Positions 24,681 to 35,384 of a stretch of 64,000 bases of DNA are shown here, piece by piece; position 1 is the first letter of the stretch, and each line of letters opens with the position of its first letter. The stretch covers positions 4,519,501-4,583,500 of the forward strand of contig JANTQA010000008.1 in NCBI GenBank assembly GCA_027625915.1, written 5' to 3'. Made by a program: the position numbers and the translations under genes. The notes below the pieces were generated by a model. It worked only from the letters and a program-made list of their open reading frames with translations, had not been told where the DNA came from and searched no databases. The stretch is from Anaeramoeba flamelloides. Its lineage: Eukaryota > Metamonada > Anaeramoebidae.

Positions 24681-25623
24681 ATTCATATTTTTGGTTTACA
24701 AAATAAGTTTTCACAGAAACCGATTGAAATGGGTGTCTATGTTTATTTTTTATTTGTTCTTTTTTGTTCTTAAAATTAGATTATATCAATGAACAAAGAA
24801 TCCCAAACAGATTTGAAATAGAAAAAGTTTTCTTTGTTTATTTTGTGACAAGCATAAATTTGAAAAAATGAAAAAACCAATTTTAAGATTAAATTTGAAC
24901 AGTTAATTTACTAAAGATTTTTGACTTGACTTTCTTGATTCGGTTTGTTTTTAATTGATCTAATACTTCTTCTTTCAAACATTTTTTTTGAACATTTACA
25001 ATTTTGTTGATGAAGTGAAAAACTAAGCAAACTCTTAATTTTACATTTCCTGCCAAAAGTCTTTAGTTTAAAAGTGGATCTAATAATCGTATTTGTCTTA
25101 TTGGTTCAATCACCTCATGAAGATAAGTCAAAGGGATAGAGATTTTAATTTTATAATTCTCTCAAAAATACAAATCCTCGTCTCATCCAAATCATAAATT
25201 TTAACCACAAGTTCTCTTCTGAAAAATTCCTTAATTTTCTTTTTTGGGTTAACAAACATCAAAATTTCATGTGTTTGTCGAAAAACAAATCCATTTTCTT
25301 TTTTTTTTTTTGTATTTTTCTTTGAGGTTTAAGAACATATTCTTTTGATTGTTTCAATTTTAAAGTGCATTTTATCTTTTTGCAATTCAAACTTATTACA
25401 TTTTCCGAATTAAAAAATATAATCTTTTTCGAAAGTGAAAAAAAGTAATATTTAAGAAGATGTAACAAGCCCCATTGAGTAAAATTTTGTTCTTTTGTTG
25501 AAAATACCTTTTTGCTTTCTTTTTGGTAGAATTTTTTCATTTTTTTTAATTTTTTTTTTAATCCGGTCAATTGAATAATTGTTTATTGCTTCTCTTTTTT
25601 TTTTTTTTTTTTTTCAAAAACAA

Positions 25624-27249
25624 ATGAGTTCAGTAATTGAAAAATATAAAAACTACAAACAAGTCTTACGAAGGCTTCGAGCGCAACAGGGTAATAGAAC
25701 GTGTATTGATTGTGGAATGAAGGACAATTCATGGGCGACTGTCACTTATGGTACATTTTTGTGTATTGAATGTGCCGGTGTTCATCGATCTTTAGGTGTG
25801 CATTTAAGTTTTGTTCGATCGTGTACCTTGGACACATGGAGCCCTGAACAGTTAAGGAGGATGGAGCTTGGAGGGAACAAAAGTTTAATGAACCAATTTA
25901 AAAAATCCCAGCTGCACAAAGAACCAAACCAACGCAAAAAATACCAGTCTCGAGCTGCAAAAGTTTACAAAGACAAATTAGACAAGGTTTGTAAAAACGA
26001 CGAAATTTATAATACGCTAATTTGCACTTCAAAAAAAGGACTCCAAAACAATTTCAAAAAAGCACAACAAAAAAAACAAACTACTCAGAGCCAAACCAAA
26101 GAAAAGGAGCAAGATTTTTTCCAAGAGCAATTCAAAGAAACAAGCAAAAATAATAATGTTAATAAAACACAAAACAAGCAACTACAAACAAACACTAATT
26201 ATTTGAAGAACCCGAAGGTCGCGAATGTTCGTAAGGGTAGCGATTATTTGTCTCGTTCTCAACCGCTTTCAAGAAATAAAAATAAAAATAAAATCCGTTT
26301 CAATTCGAGAAGAAATAACTCTGGCATGTCTCTTGGCATGTATAGTAAATCGAGATCGGTGCCAAATTTTGATGAAGATTCTTCGTTTTCATCCGAGGAA
26401 GAAGTGATCCAAAAAAAGCAAGAAATAAAAAAAATTGAAGACAAAATAGATGATAATAAGAATTTGAAGAATGAAAATGATAGTGATAATGACAATGACA
26501 ATGACAATGAAAATGACAATGACAATGACAATGAAAATGACAATGGCAATGACAATGACAATGACAATGACGGGTGGGGATTTTTTGAGGAATTTGAAAA
26601 GGAATTAGAAGAAAAATCACCAAAGAAAACAAAGAACAAACCAATGCACAAAAACAATTTAAAAACTTCAAAAAGTTTGAATAATAATGTTTATAGCCAA
26701 AATAAGGTTTATGGAAAACAACCACAATTTAATTCAAAATCCAGAAATAATTCACAATTCTCAAATACAAATAATAATAACAATAATAATAATAATAATA
26801 ATAATAACGGCAATAATATGCTTCCAGATTGGGACGAGGTACAGCAAAAGGCATCCACCGCTATCAATTTTTTATCAGGGGAAAGCAAAAAGTTATTCAA
26901 TTCAGCCAAAGGATGGGGATCGAATATAATGAAATTTTTTGATGAAGAAAAAGGAAACACCAATAGCAAGACAAGTAATAACTCTTATTACAATAATAAT
27001 CTTAATAATTCTCAGCAACAATATAGCACACATAATAATTATCAAAAGTCCTTTCAAAAAATTTCAAATGGGGGGAATGGTTCTCAAAATCGCGAGAATT
27101 TTGAAAATAAAAACAAAACAGCTTTTAATAATCAAGAGTCAACTCAAAATAGAATGAAAATAAAGGAACAAGTAAAAAGGGTTGTTGAAGAGGAAGAAGA
27201 AGAGGAAGATGATGACGATTGGTTTGAAAAGGGATGGAAGGACTTTTAA
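25624..27249 (+). CDS. ArfGAP2/3-like Arf GTPase-activating protein
   Basis: A single-exon frame of 541 codons. Residues about 8-125 form an ArfGAP domain: zinc finger Cys27-x2-Cys30-x16-Cys47-x2-Cys50, arginine finger Arg55 in [14 protein letters not shown], and the Glo3/ArfGAP2-3-like tail [14 protein letters not shown]. It should promote GTP hydrolysis on Arf1-type GTPases in COPI transport at the Golgi. The remaining 400 residues are Lys/Asn/Gln-rich with an Asp-Asn repeat (from about 26480 to 26570), a 13-residue Asn run, and an amphipathic-looking segment ([20 protein letters not shown]) that could sense membranes. The protein ends in an acidic stretch then WFEKGWKDF, reminiscent of acidic-W motifs that bind the COPI delta subunit (inference). 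The start is the ATG after a T-run; upstream in-frame codons encode only Phe-rich leader. Confidence 0.9.
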   Translation: MSSVIEKYKNYKQVLRRLRAQQGNRTCIDCGMKDNSWATVTYGTFLCIECAGVHRSLGVHLSFVRSCTLDTWSPEQLRRMELGGNKSLMNQFKKSQLHKEPNQRKKYQSRAAKVYKDKLDKVCKNDEIYNTLICTSKKGLQNNFKKAQQKKQTTQSQTKEKEQDFFQEQFKETSKNNNVNKTQNKQLQTNTNYLKNPKVANVRKGSDYLSRSQPLSRNKNKNKIRFNSRRNNSGMSLGMYSKSRSVPNFDEDSSFSSEEEVIQKKQEIKKIEDKIDDNKNLKNENDSDNDNDNDNENDNDNDNENDNGNDNDNDNDGWGFFEEFEKELEEKSPKKTKNKPMHKNNLKTSKSLNNNVYSQNKVYGKQPQFNSKSRNNSQFSNTNNNNNNNNNNNNNGNNMLPDWDEVQQKASTAINFLSGESKKLFNSAKGWGSNIMKFFDEEKGNTNSKTSNNSYYNNNLNNSQQQYSTHNNYQKSFQKISNGGNGSQNRENFENKNKTAFNNQESTQNRMKIKEQVKRVVEEEEEEEDDDDWFEKGWKDF

Positions 27250-29565
27250 ATAAAATTTTTAATTATTTCATAAAATTTCTCGTTTTTTTTTTTTTTTTTT
27301 TCTTTTCAGTATTTTGAATTAATCCAATTCCTTATTATTTCAATTGATTATAAATCTTTTTCTTTTCTTTTCTTTTCATGACTTTTCTTTCTTTTTCTCC
27401 CCTTCTTCTTCTTTTTTTAGTTTTTTTTTTTATTTATTATTTTTTTTTTTTTATTCTTCAAAGATATTTTGGGTATTTTTCTTGTAGAAAAACCTCTGAA
27501 ATTTAAACAGTAATTATCAAAAAAAATCAAAAAAATTTTAGATAAATAATATTAAATTTTCAATTTATAAAATGAAATTCTTAATAATAATATTTTTTTT
27601 TTTTTTCACTTTTCTAAAATTTATAAATAAAATATTATTATTTTTATTATAAAAATTTTAGAATCTTATTCTTTGCTGTTAATCTTTTTTTTTAATTAAG
27701 AAAATAAATTATATATATTCAATTTGAATTTTATTTTTGATAATTCTTGAAAAATGTTTTTACAAATATTGAAATAAAAAAAAAAAAAAAATTCAACTAA
27801 TAGTAAATCTTAATTCTGATGTATTCCATTTTTACTATTCGCTATTATTTCGATTCAAAAAAGAGGTTGTCAATTTAAAGATGAATTATGTGTGGACAAA
27901 TCATCATTTAGATCATCAATTTTCATTAGAATTTGACATTTTTAAATGATTTTTTTGAATAAAAAATTGAATTTATTTATTCATCAAAACTAGATTTCAA
28001 AAATTTTGGCCCACTCTATAATGTTAATGAAAGTTGTTCTGAGGGTTTATTCCAGTATTCTTATCAAGAAAATTTGTTCAATTTTTGGATCAGAATCATT
28101 TTTTTTAATTTTTCAAATTTTTATTTGGCTTTTTCTTTTTTTTTTTTTTTTTCTTTTTTAAAAAGATCATGTTGAAAAAAAATAGATCTTTAAAAAGACA
28201 ATAATTATAATAAAATTAAGAATATGTAATATGTTTTAAAATGAATTTAATTATTAATAAAAAATCTTTTTTTCAACTTTTTTTTAGTGAAAGTTCAGTA
28301 ATAAAAAATCCTTAATACTCATTTCAAAAATATTTACTCACTTTTTATTAGTTTTTGGTTTTATTTTTTTTTTTTTAATTTTTAATATACCAGGCTTTTA
28401 TATATTTAGAATGGTTTAAAAGTTAATTTAAAATCAAATTTAGTTATTAATTGTTCTTGAATACTAAAGGATAACTTTTTTTTTTTACAATTTATTATTT
28501 CGGGTGAGTCACCATTTTTGAAAAAGAGTTTAGATTACACATTTCAGAGTGTGTTTTATTGAAATCGAAGAAACACTTACTTCCTAAATATTGAAAATAA
28601 AAATATCCAATCAGTAACTTAATTGGGATAATTTGAAATCATTTAGTTATTTTTTTTTAACAATAAATAAAAAAAAATCAATTTATATGATTTGTTATTA
28701 TTTTTTTATTTTGAATTCGCCTAAAAAAAAAATAAAATCATAATATTTCAGTTTTTTCTTTGAAAAATTATCATTATTTCTATGAAATTTTCTTTTTTTT
28801 GTTAAAACGATAAAGAAAATAAAGAGAAAATTATTTAGTATTCTGGACAAACAAGAAAAATCAAAAAATAAATTTTTTTTTACTATTTTAGATAATTTAT
28901 TTCTTTTTTTTAAATAAAATATTTTGTTGAATTATTTCAGATGGTGGTTTTCTTTAATAGGGATATATTTTCTCATACAGAACAAATAAAAAATCTTTTC
29001 TAACCTTTCAAGGGCTGTTAACCTTAAAAAAAAAATGAGGAAATGCAAAAATTTTTTCAGTGAATTTTGTTGAACTGCGATCCGAAAATTGTGAGGACTA
29101 TTCAATTTTTTTTTGTTTGACTGTTTATGGCGAACACAACTCAAAAAGTTCATCAACAAAGTTTCCGTGGAGTTCGTGAACTCTAATATTAAATTGGTTG
29201 TTAGAATTTATTAAAATATTTTTCTTAATTTGAGTGTTATTTTTAAATCAATATCAGCTTTTCAAAGATCAAAACTCAAAGAAAAACGTTGTATTTTATC
29301 AATCCAAGTTCTGAAAGTGTCCACCGTTCACAATTTTTTGGCTTTTTAATAAACGTATCAAAGGAAATAAGAAACAAAAGAAGTTAAAATGATGATTCAT
29401 AGGAAAAGACAGTTTTTAGTTTTCCACAAATCATGAACTTGTAAAATATTTTGTGTAGTTATGGTTACTAATCCTATTTCAAAAATTCTAAAATCTCAAT
29501 TGACTTACCAGAAAAAATCATTTTTTATTTTTCCCTTTTTAACAATTTTTTAATTATCAAACAAT
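27250..29565. other. Intergenic stretch with long T-runs and a minor repeat
   Basis: No gene was recognised. T-rich tracts of 15-20 nt abound. Positions 28200-28340 (AAAATGAATTTAATTATTAA, then TTTTTTTTAGTGAAAGTTCA) resemble 7230-7310 in the SMCR8-like intron, so a diverged dispersed repeat is likely. Confidence 0.45.
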
Positions 29566-29995
29566 ATGACAACAAGAGTTCCAAACGTAATTTGGTGTCA
29601 ACGAAAAAAGTTTATTTACTTAAAAGTCCTCTTAACTGATGTTAAAGATGAAAAAATCAATTTAACAACCACACATTTTTCTTTTAAAGGTGTTGGATCT
29701 ATTGACAAAACCAACTATGGTTTTGAAATTGAATTTAGCAATGAGGTTGATCCAAAAACCTCCAAATGGTCAATTAAGGATCGTTATGTTGATTTCTTAA
29801 TTACAAAAAAAGACGTAACAGCTAAATATTGGAAATATTTATGTAAAGACGGAAAAAAACATTGGATCAAAGTTGATTGGGACAAATATGTTGATGAAAG
29901 TGACGAAGAATCAGACGGCTCTGAAGGCTCTGACGAAAATCCTATGAACCTCGATCTCAACGACTATGTAATTCGTTAATTCTTTCTTTCTTTTT

Positions 29996-30030
<35 letters not shown>

Positions 30031-30444
30031 TTTTTTTATTTACTTTATTTTTGTCACTTTATTTTTTAGGTCTGAGCCTCTCAAATTCTGTGTTGAACAA
30101 GTAAAAAAAAAAAAAAGACAAGAAGATAATTTTTCATACTTTATTTTCATAATCTGACTGAATATTTTTTTTTTTTATTCTTTCCTTTTTTTAACTTTTT
30201 AAAAAAATAATTTGAACCAAAAACAAAGGAAAACTTTGAGAACGTTGAAAATTCTGAGGAAGAAGAAGAAGAAAAAGAAAAAAAAATCGAAGAAGAAAAA
30301 AAAGAAGAAGCTGAAGAAAAAAAAGAAGAAGAAAAAAAAGAAGAAGTCGAAGAAAAAAAAGAAGAAGAAGAAGAAGTTAAAGAAGAAGAAAAAAAAGAAG
30401 TAAAGGAAGAAGAGAAAAAAGAAGAAAAAACTGAGGAAAAGTAA
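29566..30444 (+). CDS. p23/Sba1-type Hsp90 co-chaperone (CS domain), with probable acidic second exon
   Basis: Residues 1-110 form a CS domain of the p23 type: VIWCQRKKFIYLKVLL, then HFSFKGVG, FEIEFSNEVDPKTSKW, RYVDFLITKK, and the closing WIKVDWDKY. An acidic Asp/Glu/Ser tail follows, as in PTGES3/Sba1. p23 binds the ATP-bound Hsp90 dimer and slows its cycle. If unspliced, the protein stops at 29979 (137 residues). I prefer a phase-0 intron 29968-30228 (GTAATTCG...ACAAAG). It removes the last three codons and joins exon 30229-30444, which is open throughout and reads ENFENVEN, then a 60-residue Glu/Lys tail ending EEK-TAA. The second exon is an inference; both forms would be acidic at the C-terminus. 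Confidence 0.8.
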
Positions 30445-33260
30445 GAGTGCTAAACCAAAAAAAAAAAACCAAATTCACATTCATAAACTTTTTGAATTAT
30501 TTTTGGAAAAGATCGTTGGCCCCAACAGCCGTTATTTTTTCTCTTATTTTCAATGATCATAAAGACTTTTTAGAACATTTTTTTCTTTATTCTTTCCACT
30601 CAAAATAAACGCTGTGTGGGTATTCTCATTTCTAAATATCACAATTTCTTGGATTTTATAATTTTTTTTTTTTTTCCTATAGTTTTTTTTTTGTTCGGAT
30701 AAACAAATGCTATTTCCAAAAAATCTTTTCAAATTTATTTTAAAATCTCTTTATTAAACTTAATTCTATTATAATCATTAAATATCCAAAATTTATTTGT
30801 TATCTTTTATTTCTCAAGTTTTCATAATTCGAAAATTTGATTGTTTCGAAAGACATTGCTTTTATTAAAATTATCAAAGTTTCTCAGATCACAATTATAT
30901 ATGCCATTTTTTAAGTGTGTAAATTTGTGGCAATTTGTTTCTTTTTGATCTTGGGAAAAATTGTTCCTATTTATATTAAACATCCCATAATATTTCTCAA
31001 AGACCCTTTGAAGAATATACCCATGCCAAACTCTCAAGAATACCTAAACAAACCTTTTTTGCGAAAAATTCTGAACCTTTAAGAGGAAAATAAACTAAAA
31101 TTCAAAATCTTCGAAACCAGTAAAATCATTAAAAGAATAATGATCTAATAATCTTATTAAAAGTTGGAAATAATTATGATTTTTGAAATATTTCTTTTTG
31201 ATTTTTTTCTTTTTTGTTGTCTTCATTTCATTTTTTTCGAATTATATTGTCAAAATAATGCATGTAGAAAAGTTTAATTCGTGTTTCAAAATAAAAATAC
31301 AGAATTCTTTTTTATATCTAATCTATACATTAACCTAGACAAGAGAACCAACAATAAACTCTAAGTTAATATTTTCTATAGTTTCTACAATTTATATTTT
31401 TAATGTGAAATTCTAAAAAAGAAGGATAAAATTGCAAAAGTTACCTCAAAAAATAGAGTAAATTTTTAAAAACCAAAAAAAAAAAAAATTTCTAAAGAAT
31501 TGAGAATATTGGGTAAAAATTTGAACAAAGTTCATTCATAATGAAAATTTAACGAAAAAAATCAAGAAATGTACTTTCAAAATTGATTTAACTCCGGGGA
31601 TAAGATTGAACAATGAAATAGATTTTGAATTGGAATTTGAAGTAAAAAAAAAACATAGATTATATTTTTGAAACGGGGGTTATAGTCTTTGGACATGCTT
31701 TATTTTGATGACTTTCATAATACTTTTTTTTTTTTTTTTTTTTTTTGATAGAAAATTTTAAGTGATTAATTGATATTATACCAACCAGGCCCTTTTGAAG
31801 TGAAGCATATAAATAAAATTATTTCGTAGTGTATAGTCATTTGACCCATCGACCCTTTCGAGAATAATTTAAATAAATTATTGACTTGTTATCTGATTTA
31901 TTTTTTAATGACAAGATAAGTTTCAAATACTCTTGAGTCTAGAAATACATAATAAAAAAAAACAATTCAGAATTAAATACTAAAAAGTAAATAAAAAAAA
32001 AAGTTCAAAGAATATTTATATAATTTCTAAGAAAAATCTTGCAGAAAATTGTAATTTATTGAAAAATAAACAATTATGGTACTTTGTATATTATTTTCAA
32101 TTTAAGATTTGAAATTATAGTTTTTTTTTTTTTTTTTAATGTTTATCACCTCCAATTACACTAAAACATAACCAGAATTCCTTATTTTAAAGAAAAAATC
32201 TCGAAATTTTGTCGTTTTTCTAATATAATCATTATTATAAACATAATTGTACTTGAAAATTTTGAAAAAAGGTTGACAACTTTATTAGATATAAATAGGA
32301 ATTGTAAAAAAAAAAAAATGAAAATTTTTAATAATATTTTTTCCATTTTTAATTGTAAATTTTTTAAAGTTTTTATTTGACTTAGTGGAGATATTTTTAC
32401 TATCTATTTTTTTAATAGTCTAAAAAGAAAATTTCTTTTCAATTGTAAAATAAAATAAAATTTTCTTTCAAAAGATATCGTCAAATTAAAGTGAAAACAA
32501 ATTTTTTTGATTTTTGAAATATTTTTTATCATTTTTTTTTTTTTACATGATTCAGTTTTAATATAAATAGGCTGTTTTTTTCATTATTTTTTAACATTAA
32601 TTATTTTTTCTAACTTAATTTTTAATCTAAAGTTTATTCGTTGAACTAATTATAAAACAAAATTCAAGAACAATTTCCGTTTTTTTCAAAAGTCAAGAAT
32701 TTTGAAAAAGACGGTATTTCTAACTCAACGGGTTTAATAGCTATCTTTTCTTAATTACATAGCATGATCATATCTTTGAAAAAATAATTTTTAAAAGATA
32801 TATAACTGAAATACAGTCTGTAGTTTTGTCGAACCTTGCTTTTCAGAATCTATTTTTTCCTTTAAGTGGAATATAATGGCAATAAAAATCATTTGTCATA
32901 AAACTCTCTGAAAAATTTTAGATACATTATCAAGGTATCAAATTTTTAAATAAATCAAAACATTAATTTATCACATTTCATTTTATCATTTTTTCCAGAT
33001 TTTTTCATTTCATATTAACTATTTTGTTTTCCACCAAAAATCTATAAAAAAAAAAAAAGCAACCACCTTTTAAAGTGAAATATTGAATGTTAAGTGATCT
33101 TTGGGAAACAAAAATAATTGAAATTAAAGTCAAGGGATAATAATTCATCAGTTCAAATAATAGGAAATTGTCATAACATACTTTATTCGGGAAACATGAA
33201 GAGATTGAAGGGTTAATGGCAAAAAAATATCTTTAATAATTTGGAATTAGAAAAGCTTGA
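30445..33260. other. Intergenic stretch, nothing recognised
   Basis: About 2.8 kb of AT-rich sequence between the p23 gene and the first of two neighbouring MITEs. No protein-like open frame, RNA gene or shared repeat was recognised. Confidence 0.5.
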
Positions 33261-33461
33261 TACAACCAGTTCCACTTTTAAGACACAAGCTTTCAACAAA
33301 ATTTAAGGCACAAAAAAATCTCAAATTAAAGCACATTTTTTGGAATTTTTTTTTTTCACAAATTATTTTACTAGAATCCACTTTTTGTGCCTTAATTTGA
33401 GATTTATTTTGTGCCTAAATTCTGGTTTAAAGTGTGTATCTTAAAAGTGGAACTGATTGTA
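33261..33461. mobile_element. R1 palindromic MITE, copy D
   Basis: Runs from TACAACCAGTTCCACTTTTA to AAGTGGAACTGATTGTA with internal AAGGCACAAA-type boxes on both arms and ATCTCAAATTAA between them. TA lies at both ends. Confidence 0.75.
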
Positions 33462-33694
33462 AGATATTTTGAATAAAATCCTAAGAAAGGATCAAAAAAG
33501 CACATACCAATAATTAAAAATCATATTAACTCATCAATATCTAGACATTAAACCCTGAAGAAATGAAGATTTTCAATTAAAAAAAAAAATTGGAGAAAAA
33601 TTAAGGTGAAAAAAATTCAGGTACCCATGAAAGACATGAAAACAAGAACCACAAATCTCCTTTAAAACAATGTAGAATTTTTGGATTAAATATA

Positions 33695-33920
33695 TACAGT
33701 AAGTTCTAGTTTTAAGGCACAACTTTTCAACAAAATTTATGGCACGGACTTTTAACGAAATTTAAGGCAAAGAAAAATATCAAATTACAGTAAAATTTTT
33801 TGAAATTTTTTTTTTGTCAAATCATTTTACTTGTATTTGACTTTTGTCCCCCAATTTGAGGTTTTTTTTGTTCATTAAATTTCATTGAAATTTTGTATCT
33901 GAAAAGTTGAACTGGTTGTA
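33695..33920. mobile_element. R1 palindromic MITE, copy E (enlarged, diverged)
   Basis: Runs from TACAGTAAGTTCTAGTTTTA to GTTGAACTGGTTGTA. At 226 bp it is longer than the usual 199-201 bp because the left arm has a duplicated segment (TTTTCAACAAAATTTATGGC followed by a repeat of the same motif). Clearly old. Confidence 0.7.
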
Positions 33921-33965
33921 TTTCAAAATGTGATAACATAAATACTTAATCTTACACAAGTGTAA

Positions 33966-34329
33966 ATATGGAATGTTGTAAAAAATGGTGTTTTTACAAT
34001 TTTTCAAGATAAATAAAGAGTTCCATGTATTTATCCAATTTTTTTTTCATATTAAACAGTGCCTCAGTTTTTATTTTTGAGTTTGAATGGGTTTTTAATA
34101 TAAAATCTTTTTGTGTGCACTAATATTTTATTTGAAAAATGATTAATTTTTTTAAATTGAAAGATTAATTTTCACCAAAAAAACTTTTCGATTAAAATTA
34201 TCATTAGTCTATTAAAATAATCAGATATTATATTTACGATTATCGAAAATTTGGGTAAATGCATGGAACTCTTTATTTATATTGAAAAATTGTAAAAACT
34301 CAATTTTTACAACATTCCATATTTAAATG
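33966..34329. mobile_element. R8 MITE with about 75-bp terminal inverted repeats
   Basis: AAATATGGAATGTTGTAAAA at the left and TTTTTACAACATTCCATATT at the right. The match continues through TTTTTACAATTTTTCAA and AATAAAGAGTTCCATG to about 75 bp with few mismatches. The 210-bp centre has no coding capacity. No second copy was seen in the window. Confidence 0.7.
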
Positions 34330-34799
34330 GGTTTAATACTCAAACATTGTCGAGATAAATATCATGATTTTTATTTTTGGTGTTTGGGACAAATTATTTT
34401 TGAGCAACAATATATTTCAAAAAATAAATCCCAACAAAGACAACAATACTTAAAAGATCAAATCCAGTCAAAAATAACCACTCTAAATTATTTCAAATAA
34501 AAATGCATAAAAATAATCACACTTTAAACGACAGTTAAATCTTACTACATCTTATATATTATAATGTTTACTCTTCAACTTTAATATCTATAAAACAAAA
34601 AATCATAATTCCAAAAAGAAAAAATCATACACTCAAAAAAAGGAGGTTTGAAAAGTTTTAATATTAAATTATAATCCAGATTTTATTTTAATTTATTTTT
34701 TGAAAATCTTTTAATTTAACAAAAGACAGAGTATAAAAAAAGAAAATTATAGAACAAAAAAGATCAAAAACAAAAAGTCAATAAGTAAAAAATCGATAC

Positions 34800-35384
34800 T
34801 CAATAGTCGGAGTCATAGTTTGAATATAATTTCCAGGAAGGAACCCTTTTGGAAGGAACTTGGAAAGATTTCTCAAGTTCTTTATCCATATCAGATTTGT
34901 AGAATTCTTCAAAATTATATGGCTCGGAGATTGAGAGAGTAAAAGATTTTATTTCGACACTCTCATTTAAATTTTGATCGTTTCCAACTTTTATCATTAT
35001 TGGGTGGCTTTTTAGTTCCATTTCTTCTCGATCGGAAGTGCATGATGATTCTTCTTGAGAATTGCCGAAATTAAAATCTTCATTTTCCTTATTGTTTCCA
35101 AATAATGAAGAAAATCTTTCTTCTTGTTCTTCTTGTTCTTCCTTTAAGTATTCGAAATTTGAAAAGAAAACGTCCATTTGTTTTTCGTTTTCATACTCGT
35201 AAGAATGAAAATTACTATTATAAGAATTTTTCCGATTGCTCTCGTTATTGTTGCTTCTGTCGCTTTCGCTGTCATTTTCACTTTCCTTTTCTTCATCATT
35301 TTGGAAAAATGAAAAGCTTTCGTCGTCAGAATCTGAATTGTTGGACAGATTTGGTTGTTCGTCTAAGTTGTTATCGAATTTCAT
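34800..35384 (-). CDS. Acidic Ser/Glu/Asn-rich protein, unrecognised
   Basis: A 194-codon frame from ATG at 35384 to TGA at 34800. Composition is strongly biased: the first 120 residues are Asp/Glu/Ser/Asn-rich and probably disordered (NNSDSDDESFSFFQNDEEKE). The C-terminal 70 residues look more ordered, with HPIMIKVGNDQNL, SFTLSISEPYNFEEF and the basic-aromatic end SKRVPSWKLYSNYDSDY. Third-position composition and length without stops support coding, and there are no visible introns. No domain is recognised. It could be a regulatory or scaffold protein, but nothing in the sequence says which. TGA as stop here argues that TGA is not reassigned. Confidence 0.65.
   Translation of the reverse strand: MKFDNNLDEQPNLSNNSDSDDESFSFFQNDEEKESENDSESDRSNNNESNRKNSYNSNFHSYEYENEKQMDVFFSNFEYLKEEQEEQEERFSSLFGNNKENEDFNFGNSQEESSCTSDREEMELKSHPIMIKVGNDQNLNESVEIKSFTLSISEPYNFEEFYKSDMDKELEKSFQVPSKRVPSWKLYSNYDSDY

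Noticed and set aside
26259-26725. Minus-strand Ser-Leu and His-Cys repeat frames
   Set aside because: Antisense readings of the Asp-Asn repeat inside the ArfGAP gene.
30212-30403. Plus-strand Lys-rich frame of 63 codons
   Set aside because: A shadow frame of the purine tract; the frame starting at 30229 (Glu/Lys) is the one that joins p23 in phase.
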